64,000 nucleotides of DNA. Source: an uncultured Eubacteriales bacterium (lineage in GTDB: Bacteria > Bacillota > Clostridia > Oscillospirales > Oscillospiraceae). Shown piece after piece: positions 8,183 to 16,643 of this stretch. The stretch spans positions 1 to 64,000 of the forward strand of contig UROG01000004.1 in assembly GCA_900549485.1 (NCBI GenBank), written 5' to 3'. The number at the start of each line of letters is the position of its first letter. Position 1 is the stretch's first letter. Position numbers and translations under genes: made by a program. The notes under the pieces were generated by a model. The model made no database searches. It saw nothing but the letters and a program-made list of their open reading frames with translations, and was not told the origin of the DNA.

Positions 8183-8934
8183 CAGACTTTGCCCTCCTTC
8201 ACTCTGTCCTCATATCTGGGTCTGCCCAGACCGAGATTTGTCTTTGCAGACGTGTGGTCAACATCATAGCCAAGCTCGTCAACGATTTTTCTGGCGGGAA
8301 TTGTGTCGGTCTGTTCATCCACACGGCATATAAGGCAAAGGCTGAACACAGTGGATACTTCCTTGGAGGCTTTCTCAAGAGCCTGAAGAACGGCCTTTAC
8401 ATTCTCCATTTTGCAGCTGAACTCAACTATAGCGGACATGACCGACTCACCCAGAACGCTGGGATCGAGTTTGCCGGTGGCTTTGTCCTGAATAAGAGGA
8501 GTAACAGGGTTGTTAACCTCGAACGCCTCGGCGTAGGGGGCGACAGCCATCGTTACCTTTTCAAGATCGGCAAAGGAGGACCCGACGCTCGGTCTGCCCA
8601 TCTCAACGGCGAGAGAGATCATGTCAAGTCTGTGCACAACGCCGGTGACATCGTTGGTCTTGACCTCCTCGGTGCCGCGTCCCATATGCTTGAGGGCGGT
8701 GTTTTCATGCTTGCCGAAGGGATCGCTGAATGCTTTTCTGTAAGCCCTGGGAACTTCCAGATGAACGTTGTAAAAAGCATCTCTGGGGCAGCCTGCCTGT
8801 CTTTTGCACACTCCGCACTCAACGCAGAGCTCCTGATCGATATCCATTACGCCGTCCTTTTCCATAATGGCATTGCGGGGGCAGTACGGCACACATTTTT
8901 TGCATTTGACGCATTTTTTTGTATCAATGAACAT
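8182..8934 (-). CDS. Two-[4Fe-4S] ferredoxin-domain protein with an unassigned C-terminal domain
   Basis: 250 residues from the ATG at 8934 (GGAGG at 6 bases); an upstream in-frame start overlaps the preceding gene and is less likely. Residues 1-50 hold two four-cysteine clusters, CVKCKKCVPYCP and CVECGVCKRQAGCP; the second has an unusual insertion. The remaining ~190 residues form an unassigned domain with VEMGRPSVGSSFADLEKV and FSLCLICRVDEQTD segments. It sits between the oxidoreductase beta subunit and the unrecognised protein, overlapping the latter. It is probably an electron carrier or an Fe-S partner of the oxidoreductase. Confidence 0.75.
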   Translation of the reverse strand: MFIDTKKCVKCKKCVPYCPRNAIMEKDGVMDIDQELCVECGVCKRQAGCPRDAFYNVHLEVPRAYRKAFSDPFGKHENTALKHMGRGTEEVKTNDVTGVVHRLDMISLAVEMGRPSVGSSFADLEKVTMAVAPYAEAFEVNNPVTPLIQDKATGKLDPSVLGESVMSAIVEFSCKMENVKAVLQALEKASKEVSTVFSLCLICRVDEQTDTIPARKIVDELGYDVDHTSAKTNLGLGRPRYEDRVKEGKV

Positions 8935-8950
8935 GTGATTCCTCCAAAAT

Positions 8951-9856
8951 TCAGACACCGCAGAGAGCCTTTATTGTGGCATATCTTTCATCCGCGGTCT
9001 TTTGTATTTCGCTGAGCTGTTCGTCGGAGAGGTTTTTAAATTTTCCGATTCCGGTCACAAATTCCTTTATGGAGATGGGCGAATTGTTTACGTAGCTTAG
9101 CTTATAGCCCTCGGACGTCTTCTCCCATACCGGGAACATATTGGAGCGGACGGCACGCTTTGCCACCTCGATGCCCTGATCCTGGGCAAACGACCAGCCG
9201 GTCGTGCATGGGGCGAACATATGGATATATGCAAACCCGCGCTTGCTTGCCTCAAGCCCCTTCTGTACCTTTTCCATAAGATCTTTCATATTCCACGGCG
9301 TTGCAGTAGCACAGTATTCCACGCCATGCATTGCCATGATGAGCGGAACGTACTTCTGCGCCTGCTGTTTGCCCGAAATGACAGTGCCGATAGGCGTCGT
9401 GGAGGTTCGGGAACCCATTGTCGTGGTGGAGCTGCGCTGATAGCCGGTGTTCATATAGCCCTCGTTATCATAGCAGATATAGAGCATATGCTCGCCGCGC
9501 TCCGCCGCGCCGGAAAGACTCTGGAAACCGCAGTCGGCGCTTGCGCCGTCGCCGGCGACCGCTATAATGTTAACATCCTCTCTGCCGAAGCGTTGGTAGA
9601 CGTGGGTAAGCCCCGTAAGGAATGATGCTGTGTTGTCAAGCAGAGGGATATGTACGGGGATCTTCATGCCGCTGTCATAGTTCCAGCCTACAACTCCGCT
9701 GCCGGCCATGCATCCTGGAGGTACGCAGACGATGGAGTTTTCACCGGCAGTCTGCAAAACCCTTCTCAGGATCAGCTCGCCGCAGCAGCCCTGACACGCC
9801 GACACGCCGGGCGATACCATATCGGGTTTGTTTTTCAGAATATCAAGATAATTCAT
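8951..9856 (-). CDS. 2-oxoacid:ferredoxin oxidoreductase, beta subunit (thiamine diphosphate binding)
   Basis: 301 residues from ATG 9856, with AGGAGG 8 bases upstream; the ATG at 9877 overlaps the alpha gene and has no site. The subunit has CQGCCGELILRRVL near the N-terminus, the thiamine diphosphate motif GDGASADCGFQSLSGA, and CYDNEGYMNTGYQRS, as in pyruvate and related 2-oxoacid:ferredoxin oxidoreductases. The cysteines around CQGCC and the one in FAPCTTGW should hold the beta-subunit [4Fe-4S] cluster. Substrate is not decided by these motifs; phenylglyoxylate-type and pyruvate-type enzymes share them. Confidence 0.9.
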   Translation of the reverse strand: MNYLDILKNKPDMVSPGVSACQGCCGELILRRVLQTAGENSIVCVPPGCMAGSGVVGWNYDSGMKIPVHIPLLDNTASFLTGLTHVYQRFGREDVNIIAVAGDGASADCGFQSLSGAAERGEHMLYICYDNEGYMNTGYQRSSTTTMGSRTSTTPIGTVISGKQQAQKYVPLIMAMHGVEYCATATPWNMKDLMEKVQKGLEASKRGFAYIHMFAPCTTGWSFAQDQGIEVAKRAVRSNMFPVWEKTSEGYKLSYVNNSPISIKEFVTGIGKFKNLSDEQLSEIQKTADERYATIKALCGV

Positions 9857-9869
9857 TCGGCAAACCTCC

Positions 9870-11051
9870 TCAGTCATGCATCAGCCAGCGGGTCTCGTGT
9901 TCACCGGGCTGATCTTTAATCTTATCAAGTTCAACGATAATATTCACCATATCGCCGAACGAAACATCCGCTCCGCCCAGACCGCCTATCGCGGAAAAAC
10001 GAGCCTGCTTTTCATCTCCGCCGGAAAGCGCCGCGCAAGTCTCAACATACATGGAGCCTCTGTTCCAGCCGAAGCTGACACTGCGGTCCACCACGCAGAA
10101 CGCCTTTTTGCCATGAAGCGCTTTTGCAATGCGTTTTGCAGGGAACGGGCGGTAGAAACGTATCTTTATAAGGCCGGCTCTAATGCCTTTTTCCCTTGCT
10201 TCATCCACGGCATCCTTGCCGGCGCCGGTGATACCGCCCATGGTCACAACGACTACCTCGGCGTCGTCGCAGCGGTATTCCTCGATAACGCCGCCGTAGG
10301 AACGTCCGAACACCTCCGCGAAACGCTTGTCCGTACCGTCAATGACATCCTGCGCTTTCTGCATCGCTTCAAGATGGTTCTTGCGGTAGTGCATAAGCAG
10401 GCTGCCGGGGGTCATCGGATCCAATGCAAGCGGATAATCCGGGTCAAGGATCGGTTTATGGTTGACGGCGTGAGGTATGAGAACCCTGTCCACTTCTTCC
10501 TGATCGGGAATAATAACGCCGGAGGTCAGGTGAGAGGAATAGAAGCCGTCATAGCAGATATTGACGGGCAGGCAGACATCGGGATGCTCCGCGATCATGT
10601 ATCCCTGCACGATCATATCGGCAATTTCCTGGTTATCGTCGCAGAACATCTGTATCCATCCCGCCTCGCGCACGGACACCGCATCCTGCTGACCGCTCCA
10701 GATAGTTTCCGGAGAGGTCATCTCACGCGTGGCAATTGCCATGACCATGGGCAGCCGCAGGGTGGACATTCTGAAATAGGGCTCGTACATGAGTGCAAGT
10801 CCCTGTGCGCTCGTCGCGGTAAACACACGGCCGCCTCCTGCCGCCGCGCCCTGAACAACGCTCATCGCAGTATGCTCGGACTCGACCTGCACCATTTCAG
10901 CGTCAATTTCGCCGTTGTACACAAGCTCCGCAAGATGCTCGACAACAGAAGACTGCGGCGTAATGGGATATGCGGAAATAAGATCAAGGCGGCATTTTGC
11001 CGCCGCCTCGGCGGCAGCATAGTTTCCTGTAAGGACTTTCAGAGTACCCAT
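9870..11051 (-). CDS. 2-oxoacid:ferredoxin oxidoreductase, alpha subunit
   Basis: 393 residues from ATG 11051 (GGAGG upstream). Contains the pyrimidine-binding part of the enzyme: SAYPITPQSSVVEHLAEL, VESEHTAMSVVQGAAAGG and TATSAQGLALMYEP are the standard signature. The C-terminal third (VVVVTMGGITGAGKDAVDEA) is the transketolase C-like domain. The gene lies between delta and beta, so the order is gamma-delta-alpha-beta as in archaeal and clostridial four-subunit enzymes. It catalyses oxidative decarboxylation of a 2-oxoacid to an acyl-CoA with ferredoxin reduction. Confidence 0.92.
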   Translation of the reverse strand: MGTLKVLTGNYAAAEAAAKCRLDLISAYPITPQSSVVEHLAELVYNGEIDAEMVQVESEHTAMSVVQGAAAGGGRVFTATSAQGLALMYEPYFRMSTLRLPMVMAIATREMTSPETIWSGQQDAVSVREAGWIQMFCDDNQEIADMIVQGYMIAEHPDVCLPVNICYDGFYSSHLTSGVIIPDQEEVDRVLIPHAVNHKPILDPDYPLALDPMTPGSLLMHYRKNHLEAMQKAQDVIDGTDKRFAEVFGRSYGGVIEEYRCDDAEVVVVTMGGITGAGKDAVDEAREKGIRAGLIKIRFYRPFPAKRIAKALHGKKAFCVVDRSVSFGWNRGSMYVETCAALSGGDEKQARFSAIGGLGGADVSFGDMVNIIVELDKIKDQPGEHETRWLMHD

Positions 11052-11052
11052 A

Positions 11053-11316
11053 TCACTTGTCCTCCTTTTCCATGGAAATGGCTTTCTTGGGACACTCCAC
11101 TGCGCAGATACCGCAGCCTTTGCAGTAATCATAGCATATGTAATATCCCTTTTCTTCGCTGTACTTTACGGAATTGACCGGACAGTAGCCCATGCATATG
11201 CCGCAGTTTATGCAGCTGCTTTTATCCATAACAGGCTTGTGCGTTCTCCATGAAGAGGTATCGAGCACATACATGCCCTTATTTCCGACGGGAGTCACAA
11301 ATACTTTATCGTACAT
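11053..11316 (-). CDS. 2-oxoacid:ferredoxin oxidoreductase, delta (ferredoxin) subunit
   Basis: 87 residues. Two [4Fe-4S] motifs, CINCGICMGYCP and CKGCGICAVECP, mark the 2x[4Fe-4S] delta subunit that takes electrons from the catalytic core. GGGGAG precedes the ATG, and its stop overlaps the region of the alpha ATG, so the subunits are translationally linked. Confidence 0.92.
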   Translation of the reverse strand: MYDKVFVTPVGNKGMYVLDTSSWRTHKPVMDKSSCINCGICMGYCPVNSVKYSEEKGYYICYDYCKGCGICAVECPKKAISMEKEDK

Positions 11317-11317
11317 A

Positions 11318-11863
11318 TCAGTTCTCCCCTTTCAAGATTTTCACTTCGTTATACGCTCTCTCGGCGGCTTCTTTGTTTTTTACGCCGAAAGCTTTGCTTA
11401 TTTCCTCAAAAAGTGCTTCTTTGTCAACATCTTTGACAATTTTTGCAAACGCGCCGAGCACGGAGGTGTTGGGCAGGTTTTTGCCGAAAAGCTCTTCGGA
11501 AATGCCTGTGCCGTCAACCTCAGCCACGAGAGAGGCACATTCAGGCACCATAAGCTCTTCGATAGGCTTCACGGAGTTTATGAGCACTATCCCGCCGTCC
11601 TTTAGTCCGGCATAGGTCTGCGGCATGGAGACAAGGCTGTCATCCATGATAACCAGCATATCCGGCTCATAAATCTGGGTTTTGCGGCGTATCTCCCTGT
11701 CGCTCAAGCGAAGGTAACCGAAGACAGGCGAACCCTTTCTTTCAACGCCAAAGAAGGGAATGAACTGCCCGTGACCGCCCTTTAGCACCGTTGCTTTAAC
11801 AATGATCTGAGAGGCCTTTACAACACCCTGACCTCCCCTGCCATGTAAGCGGATTTCTTTCAT
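11318..11863 (-). CDS. 2-oxoacid:ferredoxin oxidoreductase, gamma subunit
   Basis: 181 residues. Starts LHGRGGQGVVKASQII, the conserved nucleotide/CoA-region signature of the gamma domain, then GQFIPFFGVERKGSPV and a C-terminal helical part. The gamma subunit helps bind CoA in this enzyme class. AAGGAG lies upstream of the ATG. First of the four subunit genes, 77 bases after the MatC-like permease. Confidence 0.92.
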   Translation of the reverse strand: MKEIRLHGRGGQGVVKASQIIVKATVLKGGHGQFIPFFGVERKGSPVFGYLRLSDREIRRKTQIYEPDMLVIMDDSLVSMPQTYAGLKDGGIVLINSVKPIEELMVPECASLVAEVDGTGISEELFGKNLPNTSVLGAFAKIVKDVDKEALFEEISKAFGVKNKEAAERAYNEVKILKGEN

Positions 11864-11940
11864 TGATATTTTTCTCCTTTATTATCTGCGGAGATACCGG
11901 AATATATAATTCCGGTATCTCTGCCGGTTAACGCGATCGA

Positions 11941-13197
11941 TCATGCGCCGATTGAGGCGCAGAGGTTTCCGAAAATAGCAGAGCTGACACCTACCCAGAG
12001 GATGAAGCAGACGGCTATGATAATAAGCTTGATGAAGTTCTTGTTCTGCTCATCTTTTGACATATCGGGCATCATGGCGGACATTGCGCCGAGAGTCAGC
12101 GCACCGCAGGTGGACATCGGGCTGAAGCCCGCAAGGGAACCGCCTGCCACGATCGCGGAAATGACAGATATGGCATTGCCGCCGCCGACCGTCTCAACCA
12201 GCTCTGAAGCCATTGGGATAAGCGTGGGGTAGACAACGCCGAGTCCGGAGGAAACAAGAGACATGATACCCGCGGTAATACCGCTGAGGGGAGCGACGGT
12301 GCCTGCGCTCATGACGCCTGAAAGCGCATTGCAGAGCATGTCGATACCGCCAGCCTTGGATATGATGCTCATAAGCACGCCCACGCCAAGGATCATAACA
12401 ATGGTTCCCCAAGGGACATTTCTGAGCGCGGTCTTTTCATCAACGACATGGAACAGAAACAGGAGCGCCGCAAGGAGGAAGGACGTAAGACCGGTATCAA
12501 GTCCGACAATAACTACCAAAATGAGCATGACCACAATTGCGCCAAGGGCGATAAACTGCTGCTTGGTCGCCTTTACAGCTTCGATCTTGACCTCGTCCTC
12601 TCTGTTCTTATGACCTTTCATAACAAAGAACAGGACAACAGCGGCTATAACAGTGGTCACGACCTGGAAGATGCACACGGGGAGAACAACATTGGATGCT
12701 ATCCCCTGCTCAGCTGCAAGATTGGCAACCAGATTGCCTTCGGGAGTGATGGCCGCAACGCGTCCTCCCATCAGACCCAGACCGCCGATAACGCCCATCA
12801 TAATGGGGTTATATCCGGCGGAAATGGCGATAGATACAGTCATGGTTACAACAAGCGTCGTGGGCGGGATAGCGCCGGGGCCAATTACAGCCAGAATAAA
12901 ACCTATAAGATACGCAATGATAGGAAGCGTCCAGACCTTTTTGCCGAAGATATGCGCGATTTTCTTGGACACCATTTCAAGTGCGCCGGTGCTGTTGACC
13001 GCCGAAAAGAGCAGTGTAATGCCGGTAAGCGTTACAAACAGAGACTGGCTGAGAGTCTTGACGATCTCCTTATCGGTCATGCCGATAATACGGCCGAGAA
13101 TGAGCGCGGCGCCGAACGCAAGAATACCCATATTGGTTTTACGAACAAATGCCAAAATCAGAAGTGCGAAGAAAACTATCCAACATACGATAGCCAT
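11941..13197 (-). CDS. MatC-like dicarboxylate/organic acid permease
   Basis: 418 residues with about 11-12 transmembrane helices and a cytoplasmic loop near 195-215 (KGHKNREDEVKIEAVKATK). The N-terminal half resembles the MatC dicarboxylate carrier family, with repeats of GGxxxxxPxG type (GPGAIPPTTLVV and AGGSLAGFSPMSTCGAL), the pseudo-repeated hairpins of ion transporter superfamily members. Likely imports a carboxylate used by the adjacent oxidoreductase and CoA-transferase. Substrate is unknown; MatC itself is associated with malonate. Confidence 0.8.
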   Translation of the reverse strand: MAIVCWIVFFALLILAFVRKTNMGILAFGAALILGRIIGMTDKEIVKTLSQSLFVTLTGITLLFSAVNSTGALEMVSKKIAHIFGKKVWTLPIIAYLIGFILAVIGPGAIPPTTLVVTMTVSIAISAGYNPIMMGVIGGLGLMGGRVAAITPEGNLVANLAAEQGIASNVVLPVCIFQVVTTVIAAVVLFFVMKGHKNREDEVKIEAVKATKQQFIALGAIVVMLILVVIVGLDTGLTSFLLAALLFLFHVVDEKTALRNVPWGTIVMILGVGVLMSIISKAGGIDMLCNALSGVMSAGTVAPLSGITAGIMSLVSSGLGVVYPTLIPMASELVETVGGGNAISVISAIVAGGSLAGFSPMSTCGALTLGAMSAMMPDMSKDEQNKNFIKLIIIAVCFILWVGVSSAIFGNLCASIGA

Positions 13198-13301
13198 GAT
13201 TTTTACCTCTCATTATTTTTGTAGTTTTTGTGTATTTTTACCTTTGGGCAGAAAAATGAACGCCCTCCTCCCGCTGATTATTTGCCCTTCGGTTAATAAA
13301 C

Positions 13302-14861
13302 TCACAGATGAATATGCATAAGCCCTTTTTCAAAAATTCTCTTGTCCATCAGCTTCAGTTCCGGAGAAATATTCGGCGCAAAATCCATTTGTGCAAGAAC
13401 ATCCCTTTCCAAGTCAACGCCGGGCGCGATCTCCGTGAGCACAAGCCCCTCGTTTTTCAGTTCAAAAACAGCTCGTTCGGTAATATAAAGAATTTTCTGA
13501 CCGCTTTTCTTTGCAAACTCACCGGAAAAGGTGATCTGCTGCACCGCTTTGCGGAATTTTTTCTCTCTGCCCTCCCGAAGAACACGGAGCTTTCCGTCAG
13601 CCGCGCCGGCTTTAAGCCCCCCTGCGGTAAAGGTACACATGAAGCAAACGACCGGCGTATTCTGCACAATATTGATAAAGCCGCCCGGGCCGGTTGTTTT
13701 TACGCCGAACTTTGAGACATTGACATTCCCCTGCTCGTCTATCTCTCCGGCGCCAAGAAATGCTATGTTGAGACCGCCGCCGTCATAGAAGTTAAAATTA
13801 TCCGCTATGCGATAGATCACATCCGGATTTTCCGATGCGCCGAAAGCAACGCCTCCGACCGGCACACCGCCCAGCGGACCGCTCTCCACTGAGAGAAGCA
13901 GTTCTGAGGAAACCCCTTCCTCCGCCGCAACTGCCGCAACCGTATCGGGGATGCCTATGCCCAGATTTACGATATCCCCGGCATGCAGCTCAAAAGCGCC
14001 GCGGCGGCCGCAGATCTTCCGTACATTAAGTTCGGACGCACCTGTGGTCTTTGCCTCCGTTCGCGTCTGACCGCACATCTCGGGTCTGTAAACAGGGCAG
14101 GCATAGCCCGGCGCACACCGGTGCTCCTCGTCCACGACGATATAATCAACTATTGATGAATGTATGAGTATTTCTTTCGGCATAAGTTCATCAACGAGGT
14201 TATCCGCCTGCGCAATGACAAGCCCGCCCTGAGCTTTTACTGCCATTGCCATCTCAAGCTGCTCCGCTGTCATCGGATCGCGCTTGGCTGACAGATCACC
14301 CTTTTTATCCGCCAGACTCACGCGGATAATGCAGGCATCCAGATGAAACGCCGGATAAAAAAGGAACTCTTCGCCGTTTATTTCAGTCAAACGGCAAACT
14401 TTCTCTCCGCTCTGCCGCGCCGCTTCATTGAGCGCCCCGCCCTCGACTCTGGGATCCACAAACGTTCCGAGGCCGACTGTTGTAAGCACGCCGGGCTTTT
14501 TACCGGCTGCCGCAGACAGAAGGTTTGAAACAAGCCCAAGCGGCAGCGCAAACGCTGGAAAAGCATTCTCTGAAATGCATCTGCCGAACTTGGGCGGCAT
14601 ACCTACATGCGCAGCCGTAACACGGCTTATCATTCCCGGCTGCGCAAGGAAATTCATGCCGCAGTCATTTTCCGTCAGATCACCAGGAAGAATACCGCCA
14701 TAGACGGACAATCCCGCCGGCGAACCTGTGGTCATAAAACTGCCGCGCATTTCCGAAAAAATCAGATCTGCGCCTAACCAGCCGCCAAATCCCGAAATGC
14801 CAACGGAGGAGTTATTTTTTATAAGCGCAGCCGCCTGTGCCGGTGTTATAAAAGCAGGCAT
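13302..14861 (-). CDS. Acyl CoA:acetate/3-ketoacid CoA-transferase (YdiF/propionate CoA-transferase type)
   Basis: 519 residues, a single chain carrying both halves found as separate alpha and beta subunits in other family I CoA-transferases. Seen: an N-terminal SSVGISGFGGWLGADLIF nucleotide-type loop, EILIHSSIVDYIVVDEEH, and SVESGPLGGVPVGG, whose glutamate (ESG) is the catalytic residue of this type. AAAGGA precedes the ATG. It is the first gene of the minus-strand catabolic operon, with two palindromes in its promoter region. Likely activates an organic acid with CoA from acetyl-CoA or a similar donor. Confidence 0.88.
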   Translation of the reverse strand: MPAFITPAQAAALIKNNSSVGISGFGGWLGADLIFSEMRGSFMTTGSPAGLSVYGGILPGDLTENDCGMNFLAQPGMISRVTAAHVGMPPKFGRCISENAFPAFALPLGLVSNLLSAAAGKKPGVLTTVGLGTFVDPRVEGGALNEAARQSGEKVCRLTEINGEEFLFYPAFHLDACIIRVSLADKKGDLSAKRDPMTAEQLEMAMAVKAQGGLVIAQADNLVDELMPKEILIHSSIVDYIVVDEEHRCAPGYACPVYRPEMCGQTRTEAKTTGASELNVRKICGRRGAFELHAGDIVNLGIGIPDTVAAVAAEEGVSSELLLSVESGPLGGVPVGGVAFGASENPDVIYRIADNFNFYDGGGLNIAFLGAGEIDEQGNVNVSKFGVKTTGPGGFINIVQNTPVVCFMCTFTAGGLKAGAADGKLRVLREGREKKFRKAVQQITFSGEFAKKSGQKILYITERAVFELKNEGLVLTEIAPGVDLERDVLAQMDFAPNISPELKLMDKRIFEKGLMHIHL

Positions 14862-14879
14862 CGTTTTTTCCTTTCCGTT

Positions 14880-14900
14880 ATTTGAAACAGTGTTTCAAAT
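14880..14900. promoter_or_regulatory. Candidate IclR operator 1 (21-bp palindrome)
   Basis: A perfect inverted repeat with 10-base arms around one central base, core TGAAACAGTGTTTCA. It lies 19 bases before the CoA-transferase ATG. The form closely resembles palindromes bound by IclR-family regulators such as KdgR. Binding by the IclR protein encoded at 16644-17399 is inference. Confidence 0.6.
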
Positions 14901-14944
14901 TTTTTATATTAAAATTCAGAACCTTTTGTTCTGTTTCGATTACC

Positions 14945-14957
14945 GGAACAATGTTCC
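14945..14957. promoter_or_regulatory. Candidate IclR operator 2 (GGAACAATGTTCC)
   Basis: A 6-1-6 palindrome that shares the GRAACA-N-TGTTYC core of the palindrome at 14880-14900, in the same intergenic region, 55 bases away measured between outer arms. Two copies of a related motif in a divergent promoter region suggest cooperative or looped regulation. Confidence 0.5.
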
Positions 14958-15045
14958 ATGTTTTGCGTATTAATAAATCGCATCACTGCGTTTGATGACA
15001 TACTATACGATATGAGCCGATTTGTCAAGAGCAAAGAGACATCGC

Positions 15046-15074
15046 TTGACTTTTACGATTTTATACATTAAAAT
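15046..15074 (+). promoter_or_regulatory. Sigma-A-type promoter for the NSS symporter
   Basis: TTGACT (15046-15051), 17-base spacer, TAAAAT (15069-15074), about 57 bases before the GTG start. Confidence 0.7.
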
Positions 15075-15130
15075 CTTAAACACTATATTATAAGCCTTGT
15101 TCACGGCTTTTTTCAGATTGGAGATTTTTT

Positions 15131-16462
15131 GTGAAGCAGCAGAAAAATATACGGAACTTTGCCAGCCGCTGGGGATTTATTTTGGCCTCCGTCGGCTCGG
15201 CTGTCGGCATGGCCAACGTCTGGGGCTTTCCGAACAAGCTTGGAAGCAACGGCGGAGGGGCTTTTTTGCTCATCTATCTGATGTTTGTTTTTATATTCAG
15301 CTATGTCGGTCTTCCCGCAGAATTTGCCATGGGGCGCTGGGCAGCTACCGGTACTCTGGGCGCCTACCGCAGCGCGTGGGCGACACGCGGTGAAAAAGCA
15401 GCAAAAGTCGGCGGTGTGCTGGGCTGGCTGCCGCTTGCCGGGTCGCTGTGCATTGCAATAGGCTACGCCGTTATCGTCGCCTATGTCCTCAAAGCGCTGG
15501 TTGATTCTCTGACAGGTACGCTGATGTCTGCCGACGCCGCCGTCTGGTTTGATTCTTTTTCCTCACATTCATTTTCGATAGTTCCCTACCACATTATTGT
15601 TGTGGCAGGCACACTGCTCACGTTGTTCCTCGGTGCGCAAAGCATAGAAAAGACAAACAAGGTCATGATGCCGCTGTTTTTTCTTATTTTCCTGGTGCTG
15701 GCGATCCGTGTTTTCTTTCTGCCTGGCGCCGCGGATGGGTATCGCTTCATGTTTACCCCGCGCTGGGAAGCCCTTACCGATCCTATGATATGGATCTGGG
15801 CGATGGGTCAGGCTTTCTTTTCCCTCTCAGTGACCGGCAGCGGCATGATCGTATACGGCGCTTACCTTTCCCCGCAGGAGGACGTGGTCGGAGTTTCACA
15901 GCACACCGCCCTGTTTGATTCAATCGCCGCAGTAGTGGCTGCGCTGGTTATCATTCCCGCCTGCTTTTTCTACGGGCTGGATGTCGGCGCGGGGCCGAGC
16001 CTGCTATTCGTCACGCTGCCTGCAATTTTGCAGGACATTCCTTTCGGACAGCTCTTCGCCGTTATCCTTTATATCGCTATGATCTTCGCCGGGGTCAGCT
16101 CGCTGCAAAATATGTTTGAAGCGGTTGCCGAATCCTTGCAGCACAGGTTTCCGCGGTTCAGCCGAACTGCTGTCCTCATTCTTTTAGGCGTGCTGTGCCT
16201 TGGCTTCGGCATCGGCATGGAAGCCATCTCCAAATGGGGACCGTGGATGGATTTAGTCTCTATCTATATCATTCCAATCGGTGCAACTCTCGGCGCTGTT
16301 TCGTGGTTCTATGTCATGAAAAAGGACGACTTGCTTGCAGCAGTCAATACCGGCGCGAAGAAACGCCGCGGAGCGTTGTGGTACGGCATCGGTCGCTATG
16401 TCTATGTTCCTCTGGCCATCATTCTGTGCTGCGTCGCGCTCTTCATGAAAGTCGCATTTTAA
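15131..16462 (+). CDS. Sodium-dependent transporter, neurotransmitter:sodium symporter family
   Basis: 443 residues, GTG start with GGAG 7 bases upstream. About 11 transmembrane helices. The first helix region WGFILASVGSAVGMANVWGF is the unwound TM1 signature of bacterial NSS proteins such as MhsT and LeuT. Family members take up amino acids with Na+. Divergent from the CoA-transferase operon and convergent with the IclR gene, which suggests that the transported compound is the inducer or precursor for the pathway. Substrate cannot be read from sequence. Confidence 0.9.
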   Translation: MKQQKNIRNFASRWGFILASVGSAVGMANVWGFPNKLGSNGGGAFLLIYLMFVFIFSYVGLPAEFAMGRWAATGTLGAYRSAWATRGEKAAKVGGVLGWLPLAGSLCIAIGYAVIVAYVLKALVDSLTGTLMSADAAVWFDSFSSHSFSIVPYHIIVVAGTLLTLFLGAQSIEKTNKVMMPLFFLIFLVLAIRVFFLPGAADGYRFMFTPRWEALTDPMIWIWAMGQAFFSLSVTGSGMIVYGAYLSPQEDVVGVSQHTALFDSIAAVVAALVIIPACFFYGLDVGAGPSLLFVTLPAILQDIPFGQLFAVILYIAMIFAGVSSLQNMFEAVAESLQHRFPRFSRTAVLILLGVLCLGFGIGMEAISKWGPWMDLVSIYIIPIGATLGAVSWFYVMKKDDLLAAVNTGAKKRRGALWYGIGRYVYVPLAIILCCVALFMKVAF

Positions 16463-16505
16463 GAATATACTATCAGTTGACAGGGACACACACGTTTTTG
16501 ACGAT

Positions 16506-16537
16506 AAAAATGACGGCGCTAAAGCGCCGTCATTTTT
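16506..16537. terminator. Bidirectional terminator between the symporter and IclR genes
   Basis: A perfect 15-bp stem (AAAAATGACGGCGCT and complement) with a 2-base nominal loop; A/T-rich outer arms supply U-runs in both directions, as expected between convergent genes. Confidence 0.85.
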
Positions 16538-16643
16538 ATTGTACAGCCACCATGTATCCGCCGTCCGATACCGCAGAAGCGCGTTCGTTCATGTGCCGCC
16601 GAACGCAGGCGCGGCGCCGGATCCCGGAGTTGCCTTTAACCGG

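Noticed and set aside
9876..11177. Long plus-strand open frame (433 codons) opposite the oxidoreductase alpha and delta genes
   Set aside because: It is antisense to genes with clear family motifs; its translation is low-complexity and has no recognisable domain or ribosome site.
16540..16643. Small coding region between the symporter terminator and the IclR gene
   Set aside because: Open frames here are short, lack a ribosome site and run into the IclR gene on the opposite strand.
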